Assembly (NCBI GenBank): GCA_014529385.2
Contig: CM043964.1
Span: 6,973,997 to 7,037,996 of the forward strand
Length of the DNA stretch: 64,000 nucleotides
Source of the DNA: Adiantum capillus-veneris
Lineage: Eukaryota; Streptophyta; Polypodiopsida; Polypodiales; Pteridaceae
Direction: 5' to 3'
Made by a program: the position numbers and the translations under genes. The notes below the pieces were generated by a model. It searched no databases. It was not told the DNA's origin and saw nothing but the letters and a program-made list of their open reading frames with translations. Within the stretch, counting starts at the first letter, position 1. Each line of letters starts with the position of its first letter. Shown here one piece after another: positions 46,974 through 58,230 of the stretch.

Positions 46974-47644
46974 ATGGATCAACAAGAGCAACAAGGCATG
47001 CGTTTTGATCAAGGAACAATGAAAATATTTCAAGCATTTGCCATGTTTATGCAACAACGGCATACTGCAGAAAGAAGGGAGGTGTCAGCAACAAAATCCC
47101 TTCAAGATATTGTGAACAAAATGGACCAATTTGAAGGGAAAGATGTCACAAAGTTTCTTCGTGGTTATGTAAAGGAGATGGAGCTACAACGGGTTCCAGA
47201 GGTGGACACGATTCGTAGTTTTGAGCTTGTTGTGGTCCTTGAGATTGGAGACCATGTAAGGGGAATGAATGAGGAGCATGGAGAAGGTTGGGAGCAGTTC
47301 AAATTATCCCTAAAGGAGAAATACGTCATGGAGGACTCTGAAAGGGTTACAAAAGGACCTTCTTGGAATCGGTTGCAGAGCCAAAAGAAGGACTTTCTAT
47401 CACCTAACTGTTGAGAGAGTTTGAGCGGCGCTATGCTCAACTGTCAAGAATAGAGCGAGCTACTTTGGATAGTGAAAAGACCGAATTGTTCCTTCAAACT
47501 GCAGGTCATGAGCTCCAAGAAAATCTAGAGCTACTCCTTGAAGACAAGAATATAGGACAGGGTCTAAAGGCTGAGTGGAAAGAGGTTGAAGACGCAGTCT
47601 CATTGCTTGCTAAGATGCAACATATAGGGACAAGATGGTGGTGA
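46974..47644 (+). pseudogene. Gypsy gag (capsid region), frameshifted
   Basis: An ATG at 46974 starts MDQQEQQGMRFDQGTMKIF. FEGKDVTKFLRGYVKEMEL then resembles the gypsy capsid start (F.G.D...FL..Y). The frame breaks at about 47,400 and continues in another frame with LLREFERRYAQLSRIERATL to LLAKMQHIGT at 47,644. Further gag text runs, with stops, toward the zinc knuckle at 47,845. The role would be assembly of the virus-like particle in the cytoplasm. Here it is broken. Confidence 0.75.
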
Positions 47645-47835
47645 ATGGCACTACCTCTCCTCCTAGCACGTGAGAGATTCCACCAAATCCTACTGTTGTG
47701 AATCCAAAAGGTGATAATTCAATGCTTGATGAGATTGTTAAGGGCATGCAAGAAATGAAGTAAAAGCTAACAAGGCTTGAAGAGAAAGGACAACCTGCTG
47801 CTGCAGGACAAAAATCCCAAAGAAAAGAAGGATTT

Positions 47836-49485
47836 GTGCACATATGCATATGGTGTGATGGCACAGACCATGGCAGAAGGTATTGTGATAGCTTTAATGA
47901 TGCCTTAAAAAGAGATCTTGTGTTTTTTAAGGATGGCAAGATCCATCTGCGGGAGACAGTTAAGCCATTAGGAACTAACTTTGGAAAAGGAGGTATGCGG
48001 AAGTTAGTGGAGGATATGGCAACTAGTCATGCTATATCTGCATTGGAGGCTGCTACCTATGGGGCAAAGATAGAGCTAATCCCAAAGAAAGTGTTAAAGT
48101 ATACTCCAGATGATTTTGAGGAGGTTGATAGCTGGTGGCCATATGTAGTAGCCTCAGCCGAAAAACGGAAGGTAACTAAACAGGTATTACATGAGGCTAG
48201 TGATTGCATACGCCATACAACACATTGGGATAACCTTGTGGACTCTTTATCAGTGCATGCCTATCTTGCAAAATGTTATAAAAATGAAGCAATTGTGGAA
48301 GAGAAGCCCAGACGTGAGAATGGAGATGCAGGTCCTTCTACTTCAAAGAGGGTTACAAGAGCTGGTGGAAGAAAGGATCCAGGACCTTCTTATGAGACTC
48401 CACCACATGTGCCTCCTCCTCCTGAGATTCCTATGGAGGAGGCATCTACAGGGAAGAAGAAAGAGCAAGGAAAAGCTAAAGAAAAAGGCCCTGCATACAA
48501 ACTACAATCTGACATTGAAGCTACCACAAACTTAAAGCATTTATTGGAGGAAATGATTTTGAATAGCAAAGTTGAGTTTACCTTGGGTGAGGTTCTTGGC
48601 ATTGCTAAACGTAAGTTTCATGAAGAAATCATAGATATTATAAAAAGAAAGACTCAAACTCTCACTAAGTCTATTCCTCCACAGTGTGAGGTTAAACGGG
48701 AGTCACTTAAGGCACATGGAATACATGTCCAAGAGAGTGACTGTGATGAAAGTGTGGTAGGATGCTACGAGTCTTCTCGAAGAGATGCACATGCTAGATT
48801 TGCAAATGACAAAAGCCACTACTCCAAAAGTCATTGCGCAAGAGCTACAACAGAAACCTTAGTCAAGGTGGGTGATCTTGAGGAGGCATATGTTGCATTG
48901 ATAGATCAGGGCTCTGAGATCAATCTTATGTCCAAGAGTCTTTACATGAAGGGTAAGTGGCCGATAGACACAGACAATGGGTGGATGATTAGAGCTACAA
49001 ATAACTCATATGGGGAGCTATATGGGGCTTGTCCAAATGTGAAAGTGACGATTGGTAATATGAAGGATGAGAAAAACTTCTTTGTGCAAGAGATGTCTAC
49101 CTATCCTCTTGTCCTTGGGCAGCCATACATCACAGCCGTTCGAATGGAAACAAAGGTCTTAGATGATGGGTTTGCTTATGCTAGGGTAAAGAGAAAAGAT
49201 GGGAAGCGAACTATGCAATTTTTTACTGTGTGTGTGAATCACGAGAGGAACCGCAATAGTCTTCGTGAGTATCCTCTACCAAAAGTGAACAAAGAGTTCA
49301 AAGAGTACAGGGAGACAAAGGTTTTGGCCATGTACCATTGTGAAGCGGGATTGCAATGGTACAAGAAGAAAAATATTCTCGTTGGCCCACAACAAGAAGA
49401 ATATTTTTCTACAGGTTTCCAGGGAATAACAAAGCATTGGTCAGTATGTTTTTTGAAGCTTGAGAATATGAAAAGAAGTGTGTGA
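47836..49485 (+). pseudogene. Gypsy nucleocapsid-protease region
   Basis: This is an open frame of 549 codons. A CCHC zinc knuckle, CIWCDGTDHGRRYC (C-x2-C-x4-H-x4-C, residues 4-17), binds RNA in retroelement gag. A Pro-rich linker follows at about residues 190-215. Around residue 357 the text ALIDQGSEINLMSKSL replaces the usual LxDSGSxxN of the retropepsin active site. The catalytic Asp is present, with Gln in place of Ser or Thr. The frame ends with KLENMKRSV, before the reverse transcriptase, which is in another frame. The region is long and open, but downstream enzymes are broken, so the element cannot be autonomous. Confidence 0.8.
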
Positions 49486-49959
49486 CAATATGTATACAGT
49501 GTACAGAAATACATGAAAAAAATGGTTTCATAGAGGATAGTGAATACATTTCAAGTTTCTTTGAGCAAGTTTCTCATGTAGATACTATGCTTGACATTGA
49601 AGCTATAATGGATTCTAGCATGCAAGATGGAACACACATTGTGGAAGTATGCTCTATGGAAATGTATGATGTGATTGAGGCTTTTGAAGATAAAAACGAT
49701 TTCAATGCGAATAAAGGATAGGAAGTGCGTGTGGAGACCAAGTACAAAACGGTGGCAAAGAAAGTGAAACCAGTGGCCTTACCTTTACCATCAGATTGCA
49801 TGAAAAAGCTAAAGCAAGCTTCTTTGCAGCCGAGTCTCAGGGATCCAAAAAGAACTGGACACAGGTTCACAATGGACACAAGTTCGCAAGGGAATCTTGG
49901 AGCCTTCTTGTGCGCCATATTCAAATAGGTGGTTCACTGTGCCTAAGTAGAATGGAGCT

Positions 49960-50657
49960 TTGCGGTTCATACAAGATATGCAACCTGTAAACAAGGTTAC
50001 CATCAGAAATGTGGGTACAGGACCTATAGTGGATGAAGTTACAGAGGCGTTTGCAAGAAGGTCAATTTACTCAATGGCAGATCTCTATTCAGGGTACGAT
50101 CAATTTCAGCTAGATGTTGAGAGTAGAGATATGACAACTATGAAAACACATTTGGGACTGCTAAGGATGTGTACCTTACCTCAAGGAGCAGCAAATTCAG
50201 TTGCACATATGATGAATGGGATGAACATGGTTCTACGTGACTTCATACCTCAAATCACAATGCCATTTCTTAATGATGTGCCATCAAAGGATGTGAAGAT
50301 AAAGATAAAAAAGAAGCTATGGATTCAAGGGGGTGCCGTAAGTTTGTTGCAGACCATATCAAAGATTGTGAGAAGATTTTGACAAAGCAGGAAGAAGTTA
50401 ATCTTACCCTGTCAGGGAAAAAATCTGTATTTGGTGTCTATGAAGTGTTGATTGTGGGGCATATGTGTGGTCCTTATGGTAGAAGGCCTTGTCCAGAAAA
50501 GATGGATGCAATCAAAAACATGAAAGAAATATGTACAACTATAACTGAAGTTCGAAGATTTCTTGGTGCTTGCATCTTCTATCTTATTTGGATACCACAT
50601 TATGCACATGTAGAAGATCCCCTTTATAGGTTGTTCAGAAAGAATCATAAGTTTTGA
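49960..50657 (+). pseudogene. Gypsy reverse transcriptase, decayed
   Basis: RT landmarks in order are FIQDMQPVNKVTIRNVG, SIYSMADLYSGYDQFQLDV, TLPQGAANSVAHMMNGM and then MPFLNDVPSKD in the place of the YxDD catalytic box. A frame change at about 50,320 leads to FVADHIKDCEKILTK, then LGKKSVFG-type text (LSGKKSVFGVYEVLIVGH) and VRRFLGACIFYLIWIPHYA. The DD to ND change in the catalytic box, together with the frameshift, would abolish polymerase activity. Confidence 0.85.
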
Positions 50658-50681
50658 TGGGAAGAAGAGCACACAAAAGCC

Positions 50682-51297
50682 ATGAGAAAGCTAAAGAAGC
50701 TACTTCTTTCATCACCAAACTTGACAAAGGTAGACTATGCATGTGAGAGACCTGTCATTGTGATAATGGACACGAGTCCTACAGGGATAGGATGGGCAGT
50801 AGGGAAAGATGATGATGAGGGAAAAAGGTATGTGGTGAGATTTGGAGCTAAGACTCTGAGTTCTCACCAACAAGATTATGCACAAGTAAAAAACGGAACT
50901 ATGGGGAGTGGTTACAGTGTTGAGGTGTGAGAAGGAGTACTTGATAGGGGCATCAGTGGTTGTGGAAACTGATTGTTTGCCTCTTCTTGGAATGATCACA
51001 AATTGTTCAACTCCTGATATTGCAATGCTATGATGGATAGCCTACATAAAGTCCTTGAATCCTGAGCTCAAGCATATTGCAAGAAAAGGAAATCCAATGG
51101 CAGATATGCTATCTAGGGCAAGGTATGAAGATGAACATGACATGATTATTGAGGGAGATGATGTAGGCACAAAGTTTTACACTATTGATCATGCAAAGAG
51201 TAGTCATGCATGCTTTGTGTCTTCACTTGAGTCCTTTTCAGAGGAACTATATGAGGATGAATGGCTCTTGATAGGTCACTACTTAAGTACTCTGTAG
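50682..51297 (+). pseudogene. Gypsy RNase H region and connection to integrase
   Basis: RPVIVIMDTSPTGIGWAVG, followed by RFGAKTLSSHQQDYAQVK, matches the gypsy RNase H start (xxDAS..G.GavL, then F.S+tLs..+..Y). A frame change at about 50,925 follows. LKHIARKGNPMADMLSRAR, near 51,066-51,121, matches the ...I.GkdN..ADaLSR end of the domain. Stop codons are visible between the parts. Confidence 0.82.
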
Positions 51298-51360
51298 AAG
51301 CAGGATGATTGGACTGAGCTGGAATTTAAGAGGATAAGAAGAAAATCATATGGATACTTC

Positions 51361-52706
51361 TTGAGGGATGGCTACGTATGGAAGCATCCTAAACAAAGAG
51401 ATGGAACACCATTGCATGTAGTATGCGATAAGGTTACTCAGCAACAAATCATTAAGGAGTTCCATGAAAGTTTATGGGTAGGGCATCAAGGTGTATGGGA
51501 AACATTTGCCAAGGTAAAAGAAAGATATTGGTGGAAAGGGACGTATAAGGATGTGGCTGAGTTTGTGGAGTCTTGTGTGACATGCCAAATGTATTCGAAT
51601 GTACGGCATCATGATGGACTACATCCTACTTATCCATTAGCCATGCATTATAAATGGGTTGTGGACTTGGTTACAATGCCTTTGGGACTTTGTCAAATGA
51701 GGTATTTGGTGCTTGCAAGAGAAGATTTGTCTAATCAAGTTGAAGGGCGTGCATTGAGGACAAAGAGTACACAAGATGTATGTAAATTTCTTCTTGAAGA
51801 TGTGATCTATCGCTATGGGTGTGTGGGAAAGATAACTACAGATAGAGGTGAATTGAATGCTGATGAAGCAAGGGAATTCTTCTCTAGAATGGGCATCAAA
51901 CTAGCTTTAATTTGTGCTTATAACCCAGAGGGAAATGGCAAAAGTGAAAGAGGACATCCTCCAGTAATCAAAGCTTTAGCTAAGTCTTGTGAAGGTAATC
52001 TTGGAGAGTGGCCAAGGTTACTGCCATTTGCATTGTGGGCTGACCATACAACACATAGTTCAGTCACTGGCTTTATGCCTGTTGAATTGACGTATGGTCA
52101 GAAACCTGTGATGCCAATTGAGGATGTAGTTCTTACATGGAATGTATTTCCATGGGAATATGGAATGAGTCGAGAAGACCTTCTTGCATTGCGCATACGG
52201 CAATTGGAAAGAAGGCTTGAAGACATTGAGCTTGCAAAAGCTCGACTAAAGAATGCAAGGTTGAAAAACAAAGACAGATTTGACAAGATGCATAGGCTCA
52301 GACCAAAAGACATTGAAGAAGGTGATTGGGTGTTGGTGTAGGATAGTAGCCTTGAAAAGCATCACTCTAAATAAGGAAGATTGCAAAGATATTTGGTCCT
52401 TATGTTGTCAAACATGTGCATGGAAATGCAACTTACGCCTTGTGTGAACTGGATGGGACAAAACTAAAAATTCTCATTGCTGGAAAAAGAATTAAATTAT
52501 TCAAAAGAAGAGGGGATTCTGATCCATTTGATGCACAACCAAGTGAAGAGGATGATGAAGCCAACTATATGCAAACTAAGGATGAAAGCGAGAATAGGCG
52601 TCTAACCATGAGTTTTAATACTCTACAAATGTTGTTGTGGCACATACCGGAGGATGTGCAGGTTCAGAGGGGGTGGATGTCTTGTCGTGGAACCTACATA
52701 GTGTGA
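51361..52706 (+). pseudogene. Gypsy integrase, catalytic core intact, tail frameshifted
   Basis: From 51361 a 326-codon frame holds the zinc-binding HHCC set (H35, H42, C72, C75, in FHESLWVGHQG and ESCVTCQ). It also holds the catalytic triad D102 (WVVDLVTMP), D161 (ITTDRGELN) and E196 (GNGKSERGH). The 35-residue spacing between the last two matches DD35E. A coiled region (LERRLEDIELAKARLKNAR) precedes EEGDWVLV and a stop at 52,341. GPYVVKHVHGNATYALCEL and IAGKRIKLFKRR, in another frame (52,394-52,510), are the displaced C-terminal domain. The role is insertion of the cDNA into nuclear DNA. Confidence 0.9.
52666..52677 (+). other. Polypurine tract
   Basis: AGAGGGGGTGGA sits immediately before the 3' LTR (TGTCTTGTCG). 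It primes plus-strand DNA synthesis in LTR retrotransposons and fixes the LTR start at 52,678. Confidence 0.8.
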
Positions 52707-53850
52707 AATAAAAACATTCACCTCATTCTTGACACGTCTCTATGTAAGAAAATAAAAGCAATCATGTACATATTGTGATATATGTTGAAGTGTCTAGTGC
52801 GGTCATTATCATGTACATACCTATTCGGGGAGTCTTGGCCCTAGATGTGGCCCATTTGCATGCTTTTCCACTTGATAAGATGCTTAATTTGGTTTTACAA
52901 TTTATATATTCCAATTGTTTCATGGTGGCACACTCATCTTGCCTATAAAGATTGATGCGAACAAAAATTACCAAAAATAGCAGCTAACAGGTGCCGTTGC
53001 AGGATTGCATGGAAAGTGACCCAAAATGGTATATTGATGGAAAATGATTCTTATCTATGCTTTTTATTCTTATGCGAGTGATCCCATAAATTTAGGGAAT
53101 TTTCGGACTCCGTTTGAGAATTTTCGCATCAAAAATGGCATTTTTTGGGTCAGAAATGAGCTAAAAATGGCCTAGTTTTGGTCCTAAGTGGAAAAATGGC
53201 CTAAAAATTGACACATCAGCTGAAAATTACATGGTTAAGATAGAGAGGGCTGCTTTTTACCAAAAAAACCTGCAACTTATCACTACTGTGTAATAGCTTC
53301 CATGGTTGCTCAATCTATGTGTGTTGTAGTCCCGCCTATTCGCAATCTTGTATCTGAGCTTGTGAGGGAGTGAATTAGGGTTTCCCCTTATCAATATGTT
53401 GTTTGGGATTCAATATAGAAGCTCTTAAATCTCTGCAAAATCAGAAAATGGTCGTCGTGCAGGTGGAAGCTCGAGCATTCCTTTCAAATGTTTGATGTTA
53501 CGACTATGTAATTGGGGGCGAGGCTACATGATACCATGAAAGAGGTTTGGGTTTTGATTCAGAAATGTGCTTGTATGAGCATTGAGGTTTTATGTATGAA
53601 ACTTTAGTGTTTTTAAATGGTCTTCTAAAGTGAAATTGAATCTGATTTGGTGATCCTCTCATCATAATCTCGACTGTGAAAACAAGCAGACTCCAAGAAG
53701 GATAGGAAAGAGGGTTTGTGACTTTGCTGTGACAAACGCTCTTAGATATTCTGTCACCCTTAGAAAGAGGGTTGGTGATTCTCTACAAACTCTTTTTCAC
53801 AAAGTGTTTGTGACTCTCATCACCGAACTCTCACAGCAGGAGGTTTTGCA
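52678..53850 (+). mobile_element. 3' LTR of the complete-length gypsy element
   Basis: This is the partner of 45,711-46,879, as shown by shared blocks and the polypurine tract upstream. The right end is at CTCTCACA (53,835) or AGGTTTTGCA (53,850). The flank beyond begins an inverted-repeat arm. No target-site duplication matching the 5' side could be seen. Confidence 0.85.
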
Positions 53851-53879
53851 CCTTCCCAGCTAGACCGCACACATTATAA

Positions 53880-54150
53880 TAGTATATTGCACCTCTTATT
53901 TTTTGATTTTGAAACTTTTTTGTCAATCAAAATTATTTTTTAATGTTTGCCCTACGGTTTTGAACTAACTGCTGGTCTTTTGTTGATTTGGTCTACCTTT
54001 TTAGAATTTTTGCTATGGTATCCTTTGCCAAAGCTATTCCAATTGTTGTCAGCTATCTATTGCTCAAATCTCAGCCGTTGATGGTCAAAATGACATGAAT
54101 CACGATCCATGTTTGTTGACATGAAATCTGGTCAACATAATGCTTAAGCC
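53880..54150 (+). repeat. Outer inverted-repeat arm, left
   Basis: The text (TTGATTTGGTCTACC, TGCTATGGTATCCTTTGCC, then TGAATCACGATCCATG and CATGAAATCTGGTCAAC) reappears as its reverse complement at about 57,950-58,230. The similarity is clear by eye but has many differences. It lies directly beyond the gypsy 3' LTR, which may have cut it. Confidence 0.75.
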
Positions 54151-54344
54151 CTGCAGAGATCAATTCTCACCCCTTTTTGGATTTGGATATATAATAGTTA
54201 AAAAGGCCCAAATGTTGGTCAAATCTCAAGGTTTTTGTGCCTTTTGCTCAATTTCTTGATTTTGACTGTGTTTCCAATGTCAATTTTTCTCCAAAATTAT
54301 GTATTCTATGACTAAGAACCAATAGTATCATTTACTATTCAAAT

Positions 54345-55222
54345 AGCCATAGAGGCACATGGATCGTGATCCATGTTCCTCCACCAAACTGGATGAAACA
54401 TTCCAAATTGTTTCCCTTGGGTTTGGTTTTCCCTTTTTTTCACAAATTTTTGGGCTTTCATCAACTTTTAAGCTCTGACCACCAAATTTCCCAATTTTTA
54501 GACTTATGGTCTCACTTACCAAAATACAGGTTTCCAATGTTTTAGCCTTGAATTTTTCATCCCAATTTAATGGCAAAGGTTGTGACTTAAACTACTCTTA
54601 AGTGTTAAAATGAATCTAGAAACAAAAACAATCAAAGAATGCAAAATTCAAAGTGAAATGGGTGATGGAATAGTACTTTCAAAACATTGAGAAAAAATTA
54701 GAATGGAATGCTTTTTGTATTTCACTCACAACTCTCTATACCTCTAAAGACAATATCTAGAAAGTCCCCCACTTCTAGCCTCTACTAAGCACTAGACTAC
54801 TAAGGTGTAAATGGATATCATAATCTAAGGACAAGAAAGATACAACTACGACTAGGTCACTCACCACCTACGGATCACTATATCCTAAAATGGCACCAAT
54901 GTTAGCGGGTCACCGCGATCGAATATTTGTAGCATAGTTATCTGGCACTAACATATTGTCAATACGTAAGGCAGCGACTCGGATGGAGCACAGAGACTCT
55001 TTGAGGGTGTCAACTTCAATAAGTGAACCTACAAAATGAATCTATCTAAAGCACTAGAAAATCTATCATTGTCTACTCAGACAATCTCTCTACGTCTTGT
55101 CTCACCACTCTTGGTTGTCACACCTTTACACTCAAACAAAGTTGAAATGCAACAAAACTTTAAGAGGTGGTGTAAGAGTTCTAGGAGCACTATCGGTAGG
55201 TTCTGTTGAAATTTTTAGGACC
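54345..55222 (+). repeat. Long inverted repeat, left arm
   Basis: This arm matches the reverse complement of 55,228-56,165 over nearly its whole length with moderate divergence. Matching blocks include CATGGATCGTGATCCATG, TTTTTGGGCTTTCATC with CTCTGACCACCAAATTT, ACTTTCAAAACATTGAG, CCACTTCTAGCCTCTACTAA, GACTAGGTCACTCACCAC, and CAGAGACTCTTTGAGGG with AAGTGAACCTACA. No protein-coding content is seen. Transcription through both arms would give one long hairpin RNA. Confidence 0.85.
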
Positions 55223-55227
55223 TTGAT

Positions 55228-56165
55228 CATGATGGATTATGATTTTGGTACCTCATTGGATTCCGACCACGACCAAACTTGGTAGGATTGTGCCTCTAGG
55301 TGTCTTAGACCTCCTCCTAAAGGTTGGCAGCATTTGGACTTTGTTGAGTGCAGAAATGGTGTGACGGTTCGGTATGTTGCAAAGGACATAGGTAGTTTGC
55401 TAGGTTTGAGAGTGATACATTTGCTAGTGCAAAAGATGCCTTCATTCTGTAGGTTCACTTCTTGAGGTTGATGCCCTCAAAGAGTCTTTGTGCCCCATCC
55501 AAGTCGCTTCCTTGAGTATTGACATTATGCTAGTGTTAGATAGCTATGCTGCAGACACCACCCACAGAGACATGGGCTCCGTTGCCGGGGATAACAATCC
55601 GAATGTGGTGAGTGACCTAGTCACAGATTTTTACTTAAAGACCTTTGATTTTGATTTTGATTTTGATTTCCATTCCATTTATACTTTAGCAGTCAAGTAG
55701 CTAGACACGGGGTTTACTGCTTAGTAAAGGCTAGAAGTCGGGGACTTGCTAGTTCTATTCTTGAGAGGTAATGGGAGTTGTGAGTGAGATACGAAATTAT
55801 TTCATTCTACATATTTTATGATGCTTTGAAAGTATTGTTCCATCATTTGTTTTTCTTCCAGTTTTGCACTATTTGTTGGATTTTGTTCATAGGACTCATT
55901 TTAGTTCTTAGGAGTAGGATAGGTAACATCTATAACCATCAAATTGGGCAAAAAGGATCAAGAATTGTATTTTGTCAAAACCATATTTTGGTAGCCAAGA
56001 CCATAAACTCTAAAATTTTGCAAATTTGATGGTCAGAACTCAAAAAGTGATACAAACCCAAAAATAAGTGCAACAAGGGGATAACCAAACTATAAATAGT
56101 CAATCGGAAAAGTTTCAAGCCAAATGGTGTAGGAACATGGATCGTGATCCATGAATCCCTGAGGC
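55228..56165 (-). repeat. Long inverted repeat, right arm
   Basis: This is the reverse-complement partner of 54,345-55,222, with a very short loop near 55,222-55,228. It contains a (TTTTGA)n run at about 55,646-55,672 that has no counterpart in the left arm. Its outer end is 40 bp left of an inserted LTR at 56,193. Confidence 0.85.
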
Positions 56166-56192
56166 ATTTTGAGCAGAAATTGATACCAAGGG

Positions 56193-56546
56193 TGTTGGAG
56201 TAAGCCCACACTTGTGGTACCACATGGGCATGACCCCTTGTCTACTAGGAATGGATGAGGAGATGGCATGGTCCAATGAGATAAGGATGCAACCTCTCTA
56301 GCCAATGATGTAAAAGAATTGAGCCTACTTAAAAGGCTTCTTTCGAATCAATCATTTGCACTTTTGACTCTATCATTGTGTCTACTCTCTAGCTTTATGC
56401 TCTTGCTATGTCCATAGCCTAAACCCTAATCCTAATTACTCTAACCCTAACCCTAACACCATGGTGAAGCTAAGCATACATCCACCATATCTTGACGCTT
56501 ACCATTGGTGATTAGGGAGATGCTTCCACTAACCTCTGACCCAACA
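56193..56546 (+). mobile_element. LTR with Met-tRNA primer site, inserted in the repeat arm
   Basis: TGTTGGAGTAAGCC at the start and ACCCAACA at the end give a perfect TGTTGG/CCAACA inverted terminus, 354 bp long. Two bases later TGGTATTAGAGC (56549-56560) matches, with one change, the primer-binding site for initiator-Met tRNA (TGGTATCAGAGC). It is therefore the 5' LTR of a small, probably copia-type, retroelement. No matching 3' LTR or pol region was found to its right, so the element is truncated or deleted. Confidence 0.7.
56418..56460 (+). repeat. Short telomere-like run
   Basis: Several CCCTAAA, CCCTAAT and CCCTAAC heptamer or hexamer variants occur in a row inside the LTR at 56,193-56,546. 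It is too short and irregular to be a telomere, and may be chance or an interstitial seed. Confidence 0.4.
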
Positions 56547-56560
56547 AGTGGTATTAGAGC

Positions 56561-56965
56561 TTACAATTCACCCCTAGGCCTAACCGTTTCCAAAATTACT
56601 TTCCCTAATCACTATTTTGCAGATTAAGCTTGGGCGTGCTCTTGGCAATACCATTGAGCCACTACCCTTCTCAATGAGGCGATTTGTTATTAGTGACACC
56701 TAAGAATCATTTGTGTGTGTGATTTCTACTTTGATTTTGTGTTCATTTTCATCTTAATTTATCGCATAGTTGCTCTTATCATAACCACCATTAGCTTGTG
56801 CAATTTGTGAATGTTCAAAGTACTCCGCGATGCCGTTCCATAGAGCTCTCACATGCTTGAGTCTCATCTCATTTGGCTCATCAACCAAGCTCACCTAAAT
56901 CTTTGCATTTTTAGCTTGATTAATCTCTTCTTTTTGCTTCTAAACTTTCCACTTAACTCTACGCA

Positions 56966-57020
<55 letters not shown>

Positions 57021-57949
57021 GAGAGGTAAGTGGTGGGAGCCACATTCTGCATAAATAAAGGATGGTCAACGCCCTCTACACATGTAAAGAAGCCAATTGT
57101 TAGCTGGAAAACACTATTTGCTTGTCCTCACTACACCCGAGGGCCCACAAGCTCTCAAAATCAAGTCCCCTGCACCAAGAAAAGCTACAAGGATACCCTG
57201 CCAACCTCAACAACCGGTTGCAACTTGTTACAAATTGTCAACTCATTATCAGCCATCACTACGTGTGGCCACAGGTTCTACACATCTGTTAGCATCACCA
57301 CGAAGTAGTGCCAAGCTTTGCATCACTACATACAACCACGCGATCCCAATGTGGACAACCAATTGGTGCTCATTGTCTACTAATCATCACCTCCCTCCCA
57401 TTTGTCAAAGGCCTATAGCTGCCACATTTCCACTGCACTGGCCAAGATTTCCTATTGCCTCATTAGCTCTCTTATGCTATGCAACTCAACAAGGCTACCC
57501 TCATAACCTGCTCCATGATCAGTAAGAGTCACCACAGCACCCTCCTCAATGCCATAACAGCATTGTAAACAAGCCATCCGTGGCTGCTCTAGTGGACACT
57601 GTTTCTTGCAACCCGAGTGTTGCCTCACCTACCTACTGTGTATCCGTTGCAAACTTTTCCTTTTTCCATTAGAGGCCGTGCTAGCCCGAGGATTCTTTTG
57701 TGCAATCATGCTTACCATTTTTGGTTGTGCTTGCCATCACTCGATTCTCACTTGTCCTCCATCTGCAGGCCATTTCTGGTTCATAGGCATTTTCTTTTGT
57801 AGCTAAAATTTATTATAATTCACTTTTTAAGCCCTAGTTCTCACTACAACTGGGCCTATCCAAAAGAGGCGTTCCTTGGTGCTTTCTCTTTGGAAAGTAG
57901 AGGTTCACACAACAGAGAAGTAAGGGAGTATTTTTTGTAGCACGAAGCT
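56561..57949. other. Non-coding remainder with (GT)n run
   Basis: From the primer site to the outer repeat arm I see no pol or gag domain and no second LTR. A (GT)n microsatellite of 23 units lies at 56,971-57,016. Short overlapping open frames at 57,030-57,525 and 57,606-57,806 have Ser/Thr/Pro/Cys-biased composition without domains and are not called. The segment may be the internal, non-autonomous body of the LTR element at 56,193. Confidence 0.4.
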
Positions 57950-58230
57950 AATGAAACATACTATTGACCAATTTCATGTATAAACGGATGGAACATGGAT
58001 CACGATCCTTGAATCCCTGAGAAATCTGAAGCTAATATTGAAGCAATGAGTAGATGAAACTTTTTGGACAACTTTTGTAAAGGGTACCATAGTAAAAAAC
58101 AACAAAAAGTTGACCAAATCACCAAAAACACTAGTTGCAAGTCAAAAACCACAAGGAAAACACAAAATTTTATTTTGATAAAGAAAAAGTTTTTCAAATC
58201 CAAAAATAAGTGGTGGGTTAGACTCCAAAG
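57950..58230 (-). repeat. Outer inverted-repeat arm, right
   Basis: This is the reverse complement of 53,880-54,150. It shares GGTACCATAGTAAAAAAC, GTTGACCAAATCACC, CATGGATCACGATCCTTG and GACCAATTTCATGTA blocks. A further copy of the palindromic 18-mer lies outside it at 58,278. Confidence 0.72.

Noticed and set aside
56418-56460. True telomeric repeat
   Set aside because: Only a few irregular CCCTAA-like units inside an LTR, far too short for a telomere or fusion scar.
57030-57806. Several overlapping open frames of 60-142 codons
   Set aside because: Two or three frames are open at once in low-stop, C-rich text. No motif is present.
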